NCBI RefSeq assembly: GCF_029911635.1 | Contig: NZ_JARYTI010000021.1 | Location: 20,770-84,769 of the forward strand | Length of the DNA: 64,000 nucleotides | Direction: 5' to 3' | Source: Sphingomonas sp. AR_OL41 | GTDB lineage: Bacteria > Pseudomonadota > Alphaproteobacteria > Sphingomonadales > Sphingomonadaceae | Part shown: piece after piece, positions 26,537 through 38,358 of the stretch | Position numbering within the stretch: position 1 is the first letter of the stretch | Layout of the letters: every line of letters begins with the position of its first letter | Made by a program: the position numbers and the translations under genes | Notes under the pieces: generated by a model | Told to the model about the DNA's origin: nothing | Seen by the model: the letters and a program-made list of their open reading frames with translations, nothing else | The model's database searches: none

Positions 26537-28996
26537 TTGCGTCACGCCGCTCAGCGCCATCCGATTGCCCGACCTGCCTTTCTCGCACTGTCATGCGTCG
26601 GCGCCTTCGCCACCGCGCCGGCCTTTGCCGAGGGCTGGAACGACATGGTGCCGGGGAACGACGAGGATTCCGACCAGCGCAACGACGTGATCGTCACCGG
26701 CGCGCGCGAGCAGAAGCCGGCCGACCCCAAGCAGGTCGCGCCGCTGGTCGATACGCCCAAGTCGATCGTCGTGCTGTCGCGCGACGTGATCGACCAGACC
26801 GGCTCGGCCAGCCTGCAGGATGCGCTGCGCACCGTGCCCGGCATCACCTTCGGCGCGGCGGAGGGCGGCAACCCGATCGGCGACCGCCCGTTCATCCGCG
26901 GCTTCGACAGCCAGGGCAGCATCTATGTCGACGGCGTGCGCGACCTCGCATCGCAGACCCGCGAGGTGTTCGCGATCGATTCGGTGCAGATCGTGCGCGG
27001 TTCGGATTCGACGCTGGGCGGACGCGGCAGCGCCGGCGGCACGATCAACATCCTGTCGCGCGTGCCGCAACTTTCGACCTTCGCCGCGGCCAGCGCCAGC
27101 TACGGCAATGGCGACTACAAGCGCGTCACCGGCGACCTCAACCTCAAGATCAGCGACACCGTCGCCTTCCGCGTCGCCGGGCTATGGCACGACCAGAATG
27201 TCGTCGATCGCGACGCCATCTATGCCCGCCGCTGGGGCTTCGCGCCGAGCGTCACGATCGGCCTCGGCACCGCCACGCGGCTGACCGCGAGCTATTATTA
27301 TCTCGAAAGCCACGAACTACCCGACAGCGGCATCCCCTATCTCAATGCCTGCAGCGCGACGATCTGCAACACACCCGCCGGCAATGTCTTCACCACCCCG
27401 GCGGTCGGCACGATCACCACCAAGACCGGCCAGACCGGCTATGTCGCGCGCTCGACCTTTTACGGGCTGACCCATCGCGACTTCCGCGATTCGACGACGA
27501 ACCAAGCGACGTTGCGCATCGAGCATGACTTCGGACGCGGCATCACGCTGCGCAACACCGCGCGCTACAATCACAGCGACCAGGCCTATATCTATCTGCT
27601 GCCCGACGACAGCACCGGCAATGTCTACAACAGCGGCAATGTCTGGCGCCGCGCCAACACGCGCTACGGCTATACCGAAAGCATCGTCGACCAGCTCGAC
27701 CTCAGCGGCAAATTCCATACCGGCGGGATCGAGCACAGTTTCGCGATCGGCGCGGAGGTGTCGTGGGAAAAGACCCGCCGCGGCGCCTTCGTGCTGGCCA
27801 CGGGATCGACGATCAGCCCGCGCTGCAACAGCGCGACGATCGCACGCTATTATTGCACCAGCCTGTTCACCCCCAATGCCAATGATCCCTGGGTCAACTA
27901 TACCAGCGACACATCGACCGTGACCACGCCGATCGTCCGTGGCGCATCGAACACCGAAACGCAGAACGACGCCCAGACCCAGGCGATCTACGGCTTCGAT
28001 TCGATCACGATCGTGCCATCGCTGATCCTCAACCTCGGCGCGCGCTACGATCGTTTCGCCTCGACCGTTACCCTGCCCTTCGCCGTCGGCAGCACCGCAG
28101 TGCAGTTGTCGCGCACCGACAATCTGTTCAACTGGCAGGCCGGCCTCGTCTTCAAGCCGACGCCCGAGACGAGCGTCTACGCCAGCTACGCCACCGCCGC
28201 AACGCCGCCCAACAGCTTGCTCGGCGAGGGCCGCGAGGACAATGCGCTGCCCACCACCAACACGGCGGTCGCCCTGTCGATCCTCGACCAGCTCAAGGTG
28301 CAGAAGACCAAATCCTATGAAGTCGGCGCCAAGGCCAGCCTGTTCCATGAAAAGCTCGCGCTCGGCCTCGCGCTGTTCCAGACCGACATCAGCAATGCCC
28401 GCGTCCAGATCGACGCCAACACCGTCGGCTTTCTCGGCCGGACACGGATCCGCGGCGTCGAGCTGACCGCCAACGGCACGATCCTCAAGGGCTGGACGGT
28501 GTTCGGCGGCTACACCCATCTCGATCCGAAGATCCTCGATGCCGGCTACACCGCGCTGACCGCCGCCGCCGTCGGCAGCCAGGCCGCGCAAATCGTCTAT
28601 GTGCCGTCGGTCAACACCGGCAGACAGATCCCGCAGACCGCCACCGACAGCTTCACGCTGTCCACCAATATCGAAGCGACCAAGCGCTTCTCGTTCGGCG
28701 GCGGCGCCTATTATTCGAGCCGCCAGATCGGTGGCTATGGCGACAACCGCGCCGCCACGCAGACCAGTGCCGGCGTCGTCACCATCACCCCGGCGACAAC
28801 GGTCCTGACGCGCGGCACTCCCGCTTATTGGCGCTTCGACGCGCAGGCGCGCTACAAGCTCACCGACCATGTCGAGCTCAGCGTCAACGCGCAGAACCTG
28901 ACCAACAAGGTCTATTTCACCAACACCTATACCAGCCATTACGCGACGATCGCCGCCGGCCGCACCGTGTTCGGCACCGTCGGGGTCAAGTTCTGA
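26537..28996 (+). CDS. TonB-dependent catecholate siderophore receptor (Fiu-like)
   Basis: This 819-residue outer-membrane receptor should import ferric catecholate siderophores. A signal peptide ends near ATAPAFAEG. The plug has DVIVTGAREQK, DTPKSIVVLSRDVIDQTGS, then FIRGFDSQGSIYVDGVRD and the GTINILSRVPQ end, all typical of FepA/Fiu-type siderophore receptors. The barrel ends AAGRTVFGTVGVKF. Translation starts at TTG (26537), eight bases after AAAGGGA; no nearby ATG fits the signal peptide. The promoter carries Fur-like boxes, and a PiuC-type hydroxylase and PepSY protein follow, the usual companions of Fiu/PiuA receptors. Confidence 0.92.
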   Translation: MRHAAQRHPIARPAFLALSCVGAFATAPAFAEGWNDMVPGNDEDSDQRNDVIVTGAREQKPADPKQVAPLVDTPKSIVVLSRDVIDQTGSASLQDALRTVPGITFGAAEGGNPIGDRPFIRGFDSQGSIYVDGVRDLASQTREVFAIDSVQIVRGSDSTLGGRGSAGGTINILSRVPQLSTFAAASASYGNGDYKRVTGDLNLKISDTVAFRVAGLWHDQNVVDRDAIYARRWGFAPSVTIGLGTATRLTASYYYLESHELPDSGIPYLNACSATICNTPAGNVFTTPAVGTITTKTGQTGYVARSTFYGLTHRDFRDSTTNQATLRIEHDFGRGITLRNTARYNHSDQAYIYLLPDDSTGNVYNSGNVWRRANTRYGYTESIVDQLDLSGKFHTGGIEHSFAIGAEVSWEKTRRGAFVLATGSTISPRCNSATIARYYCTSLFTPNANDPWVNYTSDTSTVTTPIVRGASNTETQNDAQTQAIYGFDSITIVPSLILNLGARYDRFASTVTLPFAVGSTAVQLSRTDNLFNWQAGLVFKPTPETSVYASYATAATPPNSLLGEGREDNALPTTNTAVALSILDQLKVQKTKSYEVGAKASLFHEKLALGLALFQTDISNARVQIDANTVGFLGRTRIRGVELTANGTILKGWTVFGGYTHLDPKILDAGYTALTAAAVGSQAAQIVYVPSVNTGRQIPQTATDSFTLSTNIEATKRFSFGGGAYYSSRQIGGYGDNRAATQTSAGVVTITPATTVLTRGTPAYWRFDAQARYKLTDHVELSVNAQNLTNKVYFTNTYTSHYATIAAGRTVFGTVGVKF

Positions 28997-29940
28997 TGCA
29001 CGACGCGACAAACACCTCCCCGGTACGGAGCATCGGGTTGGATTGCCCCCGGCAATCCAAGATCGTGCCGGGGGCACGATCGACCCGCTGCTGGGGACCG
29101 CTCGCCGAAGGCGAGGGGTGGAAGGGGGGCGCCACAAACGCCTCGCCTGCGGCAACCCCCCTCCACCCCTCGCCTTCGGCGAGCGGTCCCCCTCCCCGTT
29201 CCGGGGAGGTATTGGGGTCACTTTACCCCGACGACATCGCAGCCCGCCTCGCCGGCACGCCGGAGCAGCGCGCCACCACCCTCCGCGCGCTCGCCGAAGC
29301 CGGGGTGGCCGACGCCCAGGCGCTGCTCGGCCAGCTGCTGCTCGACGGCAACGGCATCGCCAAGGACGAACCCGCCGCACTGGGCTGGTTCACCCGCGCC
29401 GCCGCGCAGCATCATCTGATGGCGATCAACATGGTCGGCCGCTGCTACGATCTCGGCTGGGGCACCGCGCCCGACAAGGCGCGCGCCGCCGCCTGCTACC
29501 GCATCGCCGCCGAGCGCGGGCTCGATTGGGGCATGTATAATTACGCCACCCTGCTCGCACTCGGCGCCGGCGTGGCGGAGGACAAGCCCGCCGCGCTCGT
29601 CTGGTTCCGCAAGGCGGCCGCGCGCGGCAATGCCAAGGCGATCAACTTCGTCGGCAGCTTCCACGAGGATGGCTGGGTCGTCGCCCGCGATGTTAAGGCG
29701 GCGGCCTATTGCTATGCCCGCGCCGCGCAGGGCGGCGATTTTCGCGGCGCCTTCAACCATGCCCGCATGCTCGGCGCGGCGGGGAAGATCGAGGAGGCGA
29801 TCCACTGGCTGCGCCGCGCCGGTGAAACCGCGACCCCCGCCTTCGTCGCCAAGGCCAGCGCCTGGCTCGCCGCCGCCGATCTCCCCGCCTTCCGCCGACG
29901 CGGCGTACAGGCATTGCAGCAGGGCGCCGGCCTATGCTGA
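28996..29940 (+). CDS. Sel1-repeat (TPR-like) protein with repeat-derived N-terminus
   Basis: Residues from about 75 onward form five or six Sel1-type alpha-alpha repeats (for example [20 protein letters not shown] and [16 protein letters not shown]), an adaptor fold for protein contacts. Homologues occupy this place in other receptor/PiuC operons. From ATG 28996, which overlaps the receptor stop, the first 72 codons run through a dense array of inverted repeats and give low-complexity sequence. An in-frame TTG at 29212, just after GGGGAGGT, may be the true start. The 3' end overlaps the hydroxylase gene by seven bases. Confidence 0.8.
   Translation: MHDATNTSPVRSIGLDCPRQSKIVPGARSTRCWGPLAEGEGWKGGATNASPAATPLHPSPSASGPPPRSGEVLGSLYPDDIAARLAGTPEQRATTLRALAEAGVADAQALLGQLLLDGNGIAKDEPAALGWFTRAAAQHHLMAINMVGRCYDLGWGTAPDKARAAACYRIAAERGLDWGMYNYATLLALGAGVAEDKPAALVWFRKAAARGNAKAINFVGSFHEDGWVVARDVKAAAYCYARAAQGGDFRGAFNHARMLGAAGKIEEAIHWLRRAGETATPAFVAKASAWLAAADLPAFRRRGVQALQQGAGLC
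29038..29209. repeat. Compound inverted-repeat array inside a reading frame
   Basis: Four palindromes follow one another: TTGGATTGCC/GGCAATCCAA (29038-29060); GATCGTGCC/GGCACGATC (29061-29081); a pair of 36-37-bp arms starting GGGGACCGCTCGCCG (29093-29129 and 29156-29191) that match except for one inserted base; and CCTCCCC/GGGGAGG (29191-29209). It resembles sphingomonad intergenic repeats and lies where a short gap between receptor and Sel1 gene is expected. Confidence 0.8.
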
Positions 29941-30617
29941 TCGCCATCCCCGATCTCATCACCCCGGCACAATGCGCCGAGATCCGCGCACTGATCGATC
30001 CCGCCGATTGGATCGACGGCAACGCCACCTCGGGCGCGCAATCCGCGCTCGCCAAGCGCAACGAACAATTGCCCGAGGATAGCGACGCCGCGCGCCGCGC
30101 CGGCGCGATCGTGCTCGATGCGCTCGCCGCCTCGCCGCTGTTCGTCGCCGCCGCGCTGCCGCTCAAGGTCTTCCCGCCGCTGTTCAATCGCTATGGCGAC
30201 GGCCAGGGCTTTGGCACGCATGTCGACAATGCGGTCCGCATCCGTCGCGGCAGCGATTTCCGTATCCGCAGCGATCTGTCGGCGACGCTCTTCCTCGCCG
30301 ATCCCGAAAGCTATGACGGCGGCGAACTGGTGATTGAGGACACTTTCGGCGAGCAGCGCGTCAAGCTGCCCGCCGGCCATCTCATTCTCTACCCCGCCTC
30401 GAGCCTGCACCATGTCACGCCGGTGACGCGCGGCACCCGTATCGCGAGCTTCTTCTGGATCCAGTCGATGGTCCGCGACACCGAGGCCCGCCATATCCTG
30501 TTCGACCTCGACTCCGCGGTGCAGTCGGTCGCCGCCGCGAACGGGCAAGGCGACCCTGCCGCGATCAAACTTACCGGCATCTACCACAATCTGCTCCGCC
30601 GCTGGGCGGATGCCTGA
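29934..30617 (+). CDS. piuC: PKHD-type Fe(II)/2-oxoglutarate hydroxylase, PiuC family
   Basis: This 227-residue oxygenase matches the PiuC/YbiX family found with TonB siderophore receptors. The iron site is visible as H96-V-D98 and a distal histidine at 159 or 160 (SSLHHVTPV), with R169 placed to bind 2-oxoglutarate. The N-terminus ([20 protein letters not shown]) is typical. Its ATG overlaps the Sel1 gene end, and the PepSY gene follows 11 bp later. The substrate is not established in the family; modification of a siderophore or receptor-related protein is a common guess. Confidence 0.92.
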   Translation: MLIAIPDLITPAQCAEIRALIDPADWIDGNATSGAQSALAKRNEQLPEDSDAARRAGAIVLDALAASPLFVAAALPLKVFPPLFNRYGDGQGFGTHVDNAVRIRRGSDFRIRSDLSATLFLADPESYDGGELVIEDTFGEQRVKLPAGHLILYPASSLHHVTPVTRGTRIASFFWIQSMVRDTEARHILFDLDSAVQSVAAANGQGDPAAIKLTGIYHNLLRRWADA

Positions 30618-30628
30618 AGGACGGTATC

Positions 30629-31711
30629 GTGACGAAGATCGGTATGCGGCGCGTCTGGTTCCAGCTGCACAAATGGATCGGCCTGATCCTCGCCATCCTG
30701 ATCATCCCGCTGTCGCTGACCGGCACGGCGCTGGTGTGGGACGAGGCGCTCGACCATGGCCTCAACCCGCAGCGTTACGCGGTGACCGGCGGCAACGCGA
30801 TCGACGTCCAGACCTATGTCGCTGCCGCACGCGCCGTGCTCGCGCCGGGCGAACGGATTGCAACGATAAGCCGTGACGATACCGGGCCCGTCGTGGTCAC
30901 CGCGAGCAAGGCCGGCAAGACAGCGACCGCCGGCCCGCCGGCCCGCACGACGTTGTGGCTCGACCCGCCGAGCGCGCGCCTGCTCGATGGCAGCAGTGGC
31001 AATAAGGGCCTCATCCACACCATGCACATGATCCATGGCAGCCTGATGATCCCCGGCATCGGGCGTCAGATCGTCGGCTGGATCGGCGTCGCGATGGCGC
31101 TGTCGTGCCTGTCCGGCCTGTGGCTGTGGTGGCCGACGGTCGGCAAATGGGTGCGCGGCCTGCGCTGGCGCCGGCATCGCAACCTCGACACCAACCTGCA
31201 TCACCTGACCGGCTTCTGGATCGCGCTGCCGCTGTTCGCGCTCTCGCTCACCGGCATCTGGATATCCTTCCCCGGCATTTTCGGCGGCGGCGCACCGCGC
31301 GGCGAGCGCGGCGCCGCCCGCCCGCAACCGCTTGCCGCGCCGCGGCTGGGCGTCGACACCGTCATCGCCGGCGCGCAGGTTCTCGTGCCCGGCGACTGGC
31401 GGCAGATTACGTGGCCGACCGATCGCAAGCCTGCCTGGTCGGTGAGCTTTGCCGATACGCCGAACACGGTCACGATCGACGATACCACCGGCGCGGCCGG
31501 CATTGCCGCCACCCCGCCCGAGACCACCGCGCGGCTGATGCGCCGCATCCATGACGGCACGCGGATGGGCGGGGTCTGGCAGACGATCATCTTCCTCGCC
31601 GGTCTGATCCCCGCCATGCTCGCCGTGACGGGGATCATCATGTGGTGGCGCGCGCGGCGCTGGAAGGCGCAGCTCAGCGCACGAACCGCGCGGATCGTCG
31701 GCGCTGACTGA
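30629..31711 (+). CDS. PepSY-associated transmembrane protein (PiuB-like)
   Basis: This 360-residue inner-membrane protein has four membrane helices, the first at WIGLILAILIIPLSLTGTAL and the last at IFLAGLIPAMLAVTGIIMWW, with large periplasmic loops. This is the PepSY_TM arrangement of proteins linked to iron-siderophore uptake, possibly as ferric reductases. Conserved histidines lie near the helices (LHKWIG, HMIHGSL, HHLTGFW), possible haem ligands. The start is GTG at 30629 after GAAGGA. It ends the iron operon, facing the alkylsulfatase gene six bases away. Confidence 0.9.
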   Translation: MTKIGMRRVWFQLHKWIGLILAILIIPLSLTGTALVWDEALDHGLNPQRYAVTGGNAIDVQTYVAAARAVLAPGERIATISRDDTGPVVVTASKAGKTATAGPPARTTLWLDPPSARLLDGSSGNKGLIHTMHMIHGSLMIPGIGRQIVGWIGVAMALSCLSGLWLWWPTVGKWVRGLRWRRHRNLDTNLHHLTGFWIALPLFALSLTGIWISFPGIFGGGAPRGERGAARPQPLAAPRLGVDTVIAGAQVLVPGDWRQITWPTDRKPAWSVSFADTPNTVTIDDTTGAAGIAATPPETTARLMRRIHDGTRMGGVWQTIIFLAGLIPAMLAVTGIIMWWRARRWKAQLSARTARIVGAD

Positions 31712-31717
31712 CGCGGC

Positions 31718-33664
31718 TCAGCGCGGCGTGACGATCGGGAAGTTCCCTGCGGCAGGCGCCATCAACGATACGAAGCGCTGGAACGCGCTGGCATCGCCGG
31801 TGATCTTCGCCTCGCCGCTCGCCAGCTTGGGCAGCAAAGACGGACCGCCCATGATGCTGGAGAGAAAATCGCTGCGCTTGACCGTCAGCGTGGCATCGAC
31901 CGGCCCCGGCGCGGCGATCGGGCGATGCACCAGCACGCCATTAGCGACCGTGACATAGGTCTTCTCGTCGCGATCGGGAAAGACGAACGCCAGTCTCAGC
32001 CTGGTGTCGCCGACCGCGTCGCCACGCAACCGCACCGCCAGCAGGTCGAAGATCTCCGTCGTCGACAGGGCGGAGACGAGCGCGCGCGCCGGAGTCGGGC
32101 CGCCCTTGGGCGGGCCATCGACCAGCTCGCGCGCGCCGGTCAGGTACATGTTGCGCCACAGGGCGTTTTCGGACTGGTAACCGAGCTGCTCGTAGCAGCG
32201 CGCGAGCAAGGCCCGCGCCTCGCCGTCGGCGCCATCGGCGAACACCGCGCGGTTGAGCAGTTCCGCCGCCCAGCCATAATCGCCGCCATCATAGGCCGCC
32301 TGCGCCAGCGCGCGCACCTTGGCCGCGCCGCCCATCGCCGCGACATAGCGCCGCCCCGCCTCGGCCGGCGGCAACACCGCGAGATGCGCCGGATTGGCAT
32401 CGTACCAGCCCATATAGAATTGATAGACGGCACGAGAATTGAAGCTCAACGAACCATAATAAGGCCGGTCGAACCACTCTTTGGCCAGCGCCGACGGCAG
32501 TTTGAGCGTCGCGGCGATCTCGTCGCCGGTAAGGCCCTGGTTCATCAGCCGCACCGTCTGGTCATGGACGAAGGCATAATAGTCGCGCTGCTTGCCGAGA
32601 TAATCGACGATCACATCGCGACCGAAACGCGGCCAGCCATGGCTGGTGATCAAAATGTCGCTGTCGCCGAAGCGATCCAGCGCATCGGTCAGCCCATCGG
32701 CCCAGGCCTTGGCGTCGCGCACCACCGCGCCACGCGGCGTCAGGATATTGTGCTGCGTCGCATTGGCATTCTCCGCCATGTCGACGATGCGCCAGTCGGG
32801 AAAGGCGATGTTGAGCTCGACCGGCGCCTCGGTGCCGTGCGTCAGCTGGAAGCGAAGCTTCACCCCGTCGAGTGTCAGCGTTTCGCCATCCGCGCCGATC
32901 TCGCGATTGGGCAGGATCAGCGAATTGGTGCCCGTGGCGATCCCGGCGCCGATCCCCGAATTGACCGTGCCGGTCGCCGATTTGGGCAGGCCGATACCGA
33001 ACTGGAAGATCGCGCGACGCTGCATCGCCAGCCCGGCAATGACATTCTCGCCGACGGCAGCGGCGGCAAAGCCCTTGGGCGCGATCACGGCGACCTTGCC
33101 CGATCGTGTGTCCTCATCCGACACCAGCCCGGCCGCGCCGCCGAAATGGTCGACATGCGGGTGCGTGTAGATCACCGCGACGACCGGCAGCTTCGCGACT
33201 GAGTCGTTGACCAGCCGCAACGCCGCCTGCGCCGACTCGACCGAGCCGAGCGCGTCGATCACGATCCAGCCCTTGGCGCCCCTGACGAAGGTGATGTTGG
33301 CGAGGTCGAAACCGCGCACCTGCCAGATCCGCGCGCTGACCTTGAACAACCCCGACAGCGCCATCAGCCGGGCATGGCGCCACAGGCTGGGATTGACCGT
33401 GTCGGGCACCTGACCTTTGAGAAAATCGAACGCACTCGGGTCCCAGATCGTTCGCCCGTCGGCGGCGCGGATCACGGGATCGGCCAGCGTGCCGACATAA
33501 CCGCGCCGTGCGAAATCCTCGTCGCGCACGTCGGAGAAGGGTGCCTCGCCCAGCGCGACCGCCTGCGCCGCCTTGGTCGCCGGGGTCACCGGGTCGGATG
33601 CCGTAGCGCCAACCGACCACGTTATCGCGGCCATCGCCGTCGCCAACCACTGCCAACGCCTCAT
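31718..33664 (-). CDS. Linear alkylsulfatase (SdsA/BDS1 family metallo-beta-lactamase fold)
   Basis: This 648-residue enzyme should hydrolyse linear alkyl sulfates such as dodecyl sulfate. It has a signal peptide (MRRWQWLATAMAAITWSVGA), so acts outside the cytoplasm. The binuclear zinc motif is THPHVDHFGGAAGL near residue 170. A dimerisation domain follows, and the C-terminal 130 residues form an SCP2-like domain that holds the alkyl chain. GGGGGGAGGG precedes the ATG. Length and order agree with the SdsA1 type. It is divergent from katG with a 188-bp gap. Confidence 0.92.
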   Translation of the reverse strand: MRRWQWLATAMAAITWSVGATASDPVTPATKAAQAVALGEAPFSDVRDEDFARRGYVGTLADPVIRAADGRTIWDPSAFDFLKGQVPDTVNPSLWRHARLMALSGLFKVSARIWQVRGFDLANITFVRGAKGWIVIDALGSVESAQAALRLVNDSVAKLPVVAVIYTHPHVDHFGGAAGLVSDEDTRSGKVAVIAPKGFAAAAVGENVIAGLAMQRRAIFQFGIGLPKSATGTVNSGIGAGIATGTNSLILPNREIGADGETLTLDGVKLRFQLTHGTEAPVELNIAFPDWRIVDMAENANATQHNILTPRGAVVRDAKAWADGLTDALDRFGDSDILITSHGWPRFGRDVIVDYLGKQRDYYAFVHDQTVRLMNQGLTGDEIAATLKLPSALAKEWFDRPYYGSLSFNSRAVYQFYMGWYDANPAHLAVLPPAEAGRRYVAAMGGAAKVRALAQAAYDGGDYGWAAELLNRAVFADGADGEARALLARCYEQLGYQSENALWRNMYLTGARELVDGPPKGGPTPARALVSALSTTEIFDLLAVRLRGDAVGDTRLRLAFVFPDRDEKTYVTVANGVLVHRPIAAPGPVDATLTVKRSDFLSSIMGGPSLLPKLASGEAKITGDASAFQRFVSLMAPAAGNFPIVTPR

Positions 33665-33666
33665 AG

Positions 33667-36030
<2,364 letters not shown>

Positions 36031-36039
36031 ACTGAACGG

Positions 36040-36072
36040 ACGGTTCTCCGGCGCCGTGCGCCGGGGAACCGT
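36040..36072. terminator. Bidirectional terminator between katG and lysR
   Basis: Arms ACGGTTCTCCGGCGC and GCGCCGGGGAACCGT pair over 15 bp with one wobble around a CGT loop. The hairpin fills the 42-bp space between two convergent stop codons. A poly-T tail is lacking on both sides, so its strength is uncertain. Confidence 0.6.
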
Positions 36073-36993
36073 TCACCGTTGCGGCGACGGCAGCGTTGCC
36101 GCCTGGCCGGCGACGATGGCGGCCAACCCCGAGGCCAGCGCATCGAACACTGCGCGGTAACGCGGGCTGGTACGCAAATCCTCATGCATCGTGACCCACA
36201 CCCCCAGATCGAGATCGAAGGCGTCGGTAAGCACCCGGACGAGATCAGGGTCGCGTGCGGCGAGGATCGTCTGGCAGATGCCGATCCCGAATCCGGCACG
36301 GATCGCGGCAAGCTGCGCGACGTCGCTGTCGGTGCGCAGCGCGAAGGCAGAGCGGCCGAGCGCGGGAAAACGCGCGGCGATGGCGCGGATCGCGGCCGTC
36401 TCGACATCATAGCCGATCAGGTCGTGCGCGCTCAGCGACGCCATGGTCTGCGGCACGTCACGCCGATCGAGATAATCGCGGTGCGCGTGCAGGCCGATCT
36501 TAAGGCTGCCGACCTTGCGCGTCACCAGCGCCTGCTGGGTCGGCTGCACCATGCGGATCGCAATATCGGCCTCGCGCAGCAACAGGTCGTCAAGGGTATT
36601 CGACAATACCAGTTCGACCGACAGCTTCGGATAGTGTCGGCGTAGTTGCGCGAGGATCGGCGGCAGATGTTCGATGCCGACCACCTCGCTCGCGCTGACC
36701 CGCACCGTCCCGGCAATCTCCCCTGCCGCGCCACTCGCCGTGCGCAGCAGCGCGGCGGTGGTCGTGGCAAGTGAATCGGCGAACGGCTTCAGCGCGAGCG
36801 CTGCTTCGGTCGGCGAAAGGCCGCGCTGCGAGCGGACGAACAGATCGGCCCCGATTGACTGCTCCAGTGCTTCGATATGCCGCGCGACGCTGGGTTGCGT
36901 CAGGCCCAGCACGCGTGCCGCACCCGACAACGACCCCTCGCGCAACACCGCGCCAAAGGTGCGGTAAAGATCCCAACCTGGCTCGCTGTTCAT
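36073..36993 (-). CDS. LysR-family transcriptional regulator
   Basis: This 306-residue regulator has the standard LysR N-terminus (LYRTFGAVLREGSLSGAARV, then LGLTQPSVARHIEALEQSIG) and an effector-binding domain with GFGIGICQTILAARDPDLVR. It diverges from an epimerase-like gene with a 90-bp gap that contains the direct repeat ATTCCGCA-ATTCCGTA (about 37020-37035), a plausible binding site. By LysR convention it probably controls that neighbour and itself. It is not OxyR: the redox cysteines of OxyR are absent. Confidence 0.9.
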   Translation of the reverse strand: MNSEPGWDLYRTFGAVLREGSLSGAARVLGLTQPSVARHIEALEQSIGADLFVRSQRGLSPTEAALALKPFADSLATTTAALLRTASGAAGEIAGTVRVSASEVVGIEHLPPILAQLRRHYPKLSVELVLSNTLDDLLLREADIAIRMVQPTQQALVTRKVGSLKIGLHAHRDYLDRRDVPQTMASLSAHDLIGYDVETAAIRAIAARFPALGRSAFALRTDSDVAQLAAIRAGFGIGICQTILAARDPDLVRVLTDAFDLDLGVWVTMHEDLRTSPRYRAVFDALASGLAAIVAGQAATLPSPQR

Positions 36994-37083
36994 CTATTTT
37001 TGTATAGAGACCACACGATATTCCGCAATTCCGTATATTAGCAAGATCCGCGATCCTGCCCTCACTCAACAAGGAAAGCGGAC

Positions 37084-38034
37084 ATGGAAAGCAGAACGGC
37101 ATTGGTATTGGGAGCGACCGGCGGCATCGGCGGCGAGGTCGCGCGGCGCCTGGTTGCGGCGGGCTGGCGCGTTCGCGCGCTGCACCGTCAGGCTGAGCCG
37201 GGTTCGCGCAAGGATGGGCTCAGCTGGATCCGCGGCGATGCGATGAAGGCCGACGATGTCGCGGCAGCAACGGCGGATGCGTCGCTGGTCGTCCACGCCG
37301 TCAATCCGCCGGGCTATCGTGACTGGGGCCGGCTGGTGCTGCCGATGCTCGACAACAGCATCGCCGCGGCACGCGCCAACGGCGCGCGCATTCTTCTGCC
37401 GGGCACGGTGTACAATTACGGCCCCGATGCCTTCCCCGACCTGACCGAGGACCAGCCGCAACGTGCCGCCACGGCCAAGGGGCGGATCCGGGTCGAGATG
37501 GAGCACCGTCTCGCCGCGGTCGCGGCGAGCGGCGGGGCCCGCGTCCTGATCGTCCGCGCCGGTGACTTTTTCGGTCCGCGCGGCGGCAACAACTGGTTCA
37601 GCCATGGCCTGGTCGCGCCGGGGAAGCGTCCGCGTGCCATAACCTATCCGGGCAAGCGCGGGGTCGGGCATCAATGGGCCTATCTGCCCGACGTGGCCGA
37701 AACGATGGTTCGGCTGGTCGAGCAGGTCGGGCTCGACGATTTCGCGACCTTTCACATGGCGGGGCATTGGGATGCCGATGGCACGGCGATGATCGACGCG
37801 ATCCGGCGTGCGCTCGGCGATCCGGCGATGCGCGTTGCGCGGATGCCCTGGGGCCTGATGCGGCTCGCCGCACCTTTCGTCCCGCTGCTGCGCGAACTGC
37901 GCGAAATGAAATATCTCTGGGATCAGCCGGTCAGGCTGCGCAACGATCGGCTGGTGGCGTTACTCGGAAGCGAGCCGCACACGCCACTCGATCACGCCGT
38001 GCAGCAGGCGCTGGCGGGCTTGGGGTGCCTGTGA
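37084..38034 (+). CDS. NAD(P)-dependent epimerase/NmrA-like protein
   Basis: This 316-residue protein has a Rossmann fold starting LVLGATGGIGGEVARRLVAAG, the dinucleotide motif of extended short-chain dehydrogenases. A TVYNYGPDAFPDLTEDQPQ segment stands where the active-site Tyr is expected, but the usual YxxxK is not clear, so it may bind a cofactor or reduce an unusual substrate. AAGGAAAG precedes the ATG. It is divergent from the LysR gene, its likely regulator. Exact function is unknown. Confidence 0.8.
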   Translation: MESRTALVLGATGGIGGEVARRLVAAGWRVRALHRQAEPGSRKDGLSWIRGDAMKADDVAAATADASLVVHAVNPPGYRDWGRLVLPMLDNSIAAARANGARILLPGTVYNYGPDAFPDLTEDQPQRAATAKGRIRVEMEHRLAAVAASGGARVLIVRAGDFFGPRGGNNWFSHGLVAPGKRPRAITYPGKRGVGHQWAYLPDVAETMVRLVEQVGLDDFATFHMAGHWDADGTAMIDAIRRALGDPAMRVARMPWGLMRLAAPFVPLLRELREMKYLWDQPVRLRNDRLVALLGSEPHTPLDHAVQQALAGLGCL

Positions 38035-38358
38035 GCATCGCGACAAATGCGGCCGGACAGCGCGATCGGCACCGCGAACACACGTCTCCATCGGCGCCAG
38101 AAAAGGCGGCTCGATAGCCCCGCCGCCATGACAGCGTCGCGTCACACCAGCCCGGGCGCCCGGCGGCGCGTCGGCGATGCCGAAAAATCGCTGGGGTAAC
38201 AGCCGCCTACCGCAATCGCGGTATGTTGCGGCTAGCCCCGCTCGACTAACCGGCGGTAATACGGGCGATCTCGTCGCAGGTCTGGATCGATCAGTCGCCG
38301 AACGGCGCTGCCGCCGCCCTCGAGATATCGTTCCGGCCACCGGATGGGAGAAGATGCC
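38035..38358. other. Intergenic region with no recognised feature
   Basis: These 324 bp separate the epimerase-like gene from the beta-helix gene. I find no convincing reading frame, tRNA or terminator; only short GC-rich self-complementary pieces (for example around 38150-38165) are present. Confidence 0.5.

Noticed and set aside
29038..29209. The repeat array as a CRISPR
   Set aside because: The units are inverted palindromes of different sequence, not spaced identical direct repeats.
27317..29380. A 687-codon minus-strand frame opposite the siderophore receptor
   Set aside because: No domain or ribosome-binding site; the receptor on the plus strand is complete.
36073..36993. The LysR gene beside katG as an OxyR
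   Set aside because: It lacks the OxyR cysteine pair, points toward katG from the far side, and has its own divergent partner.
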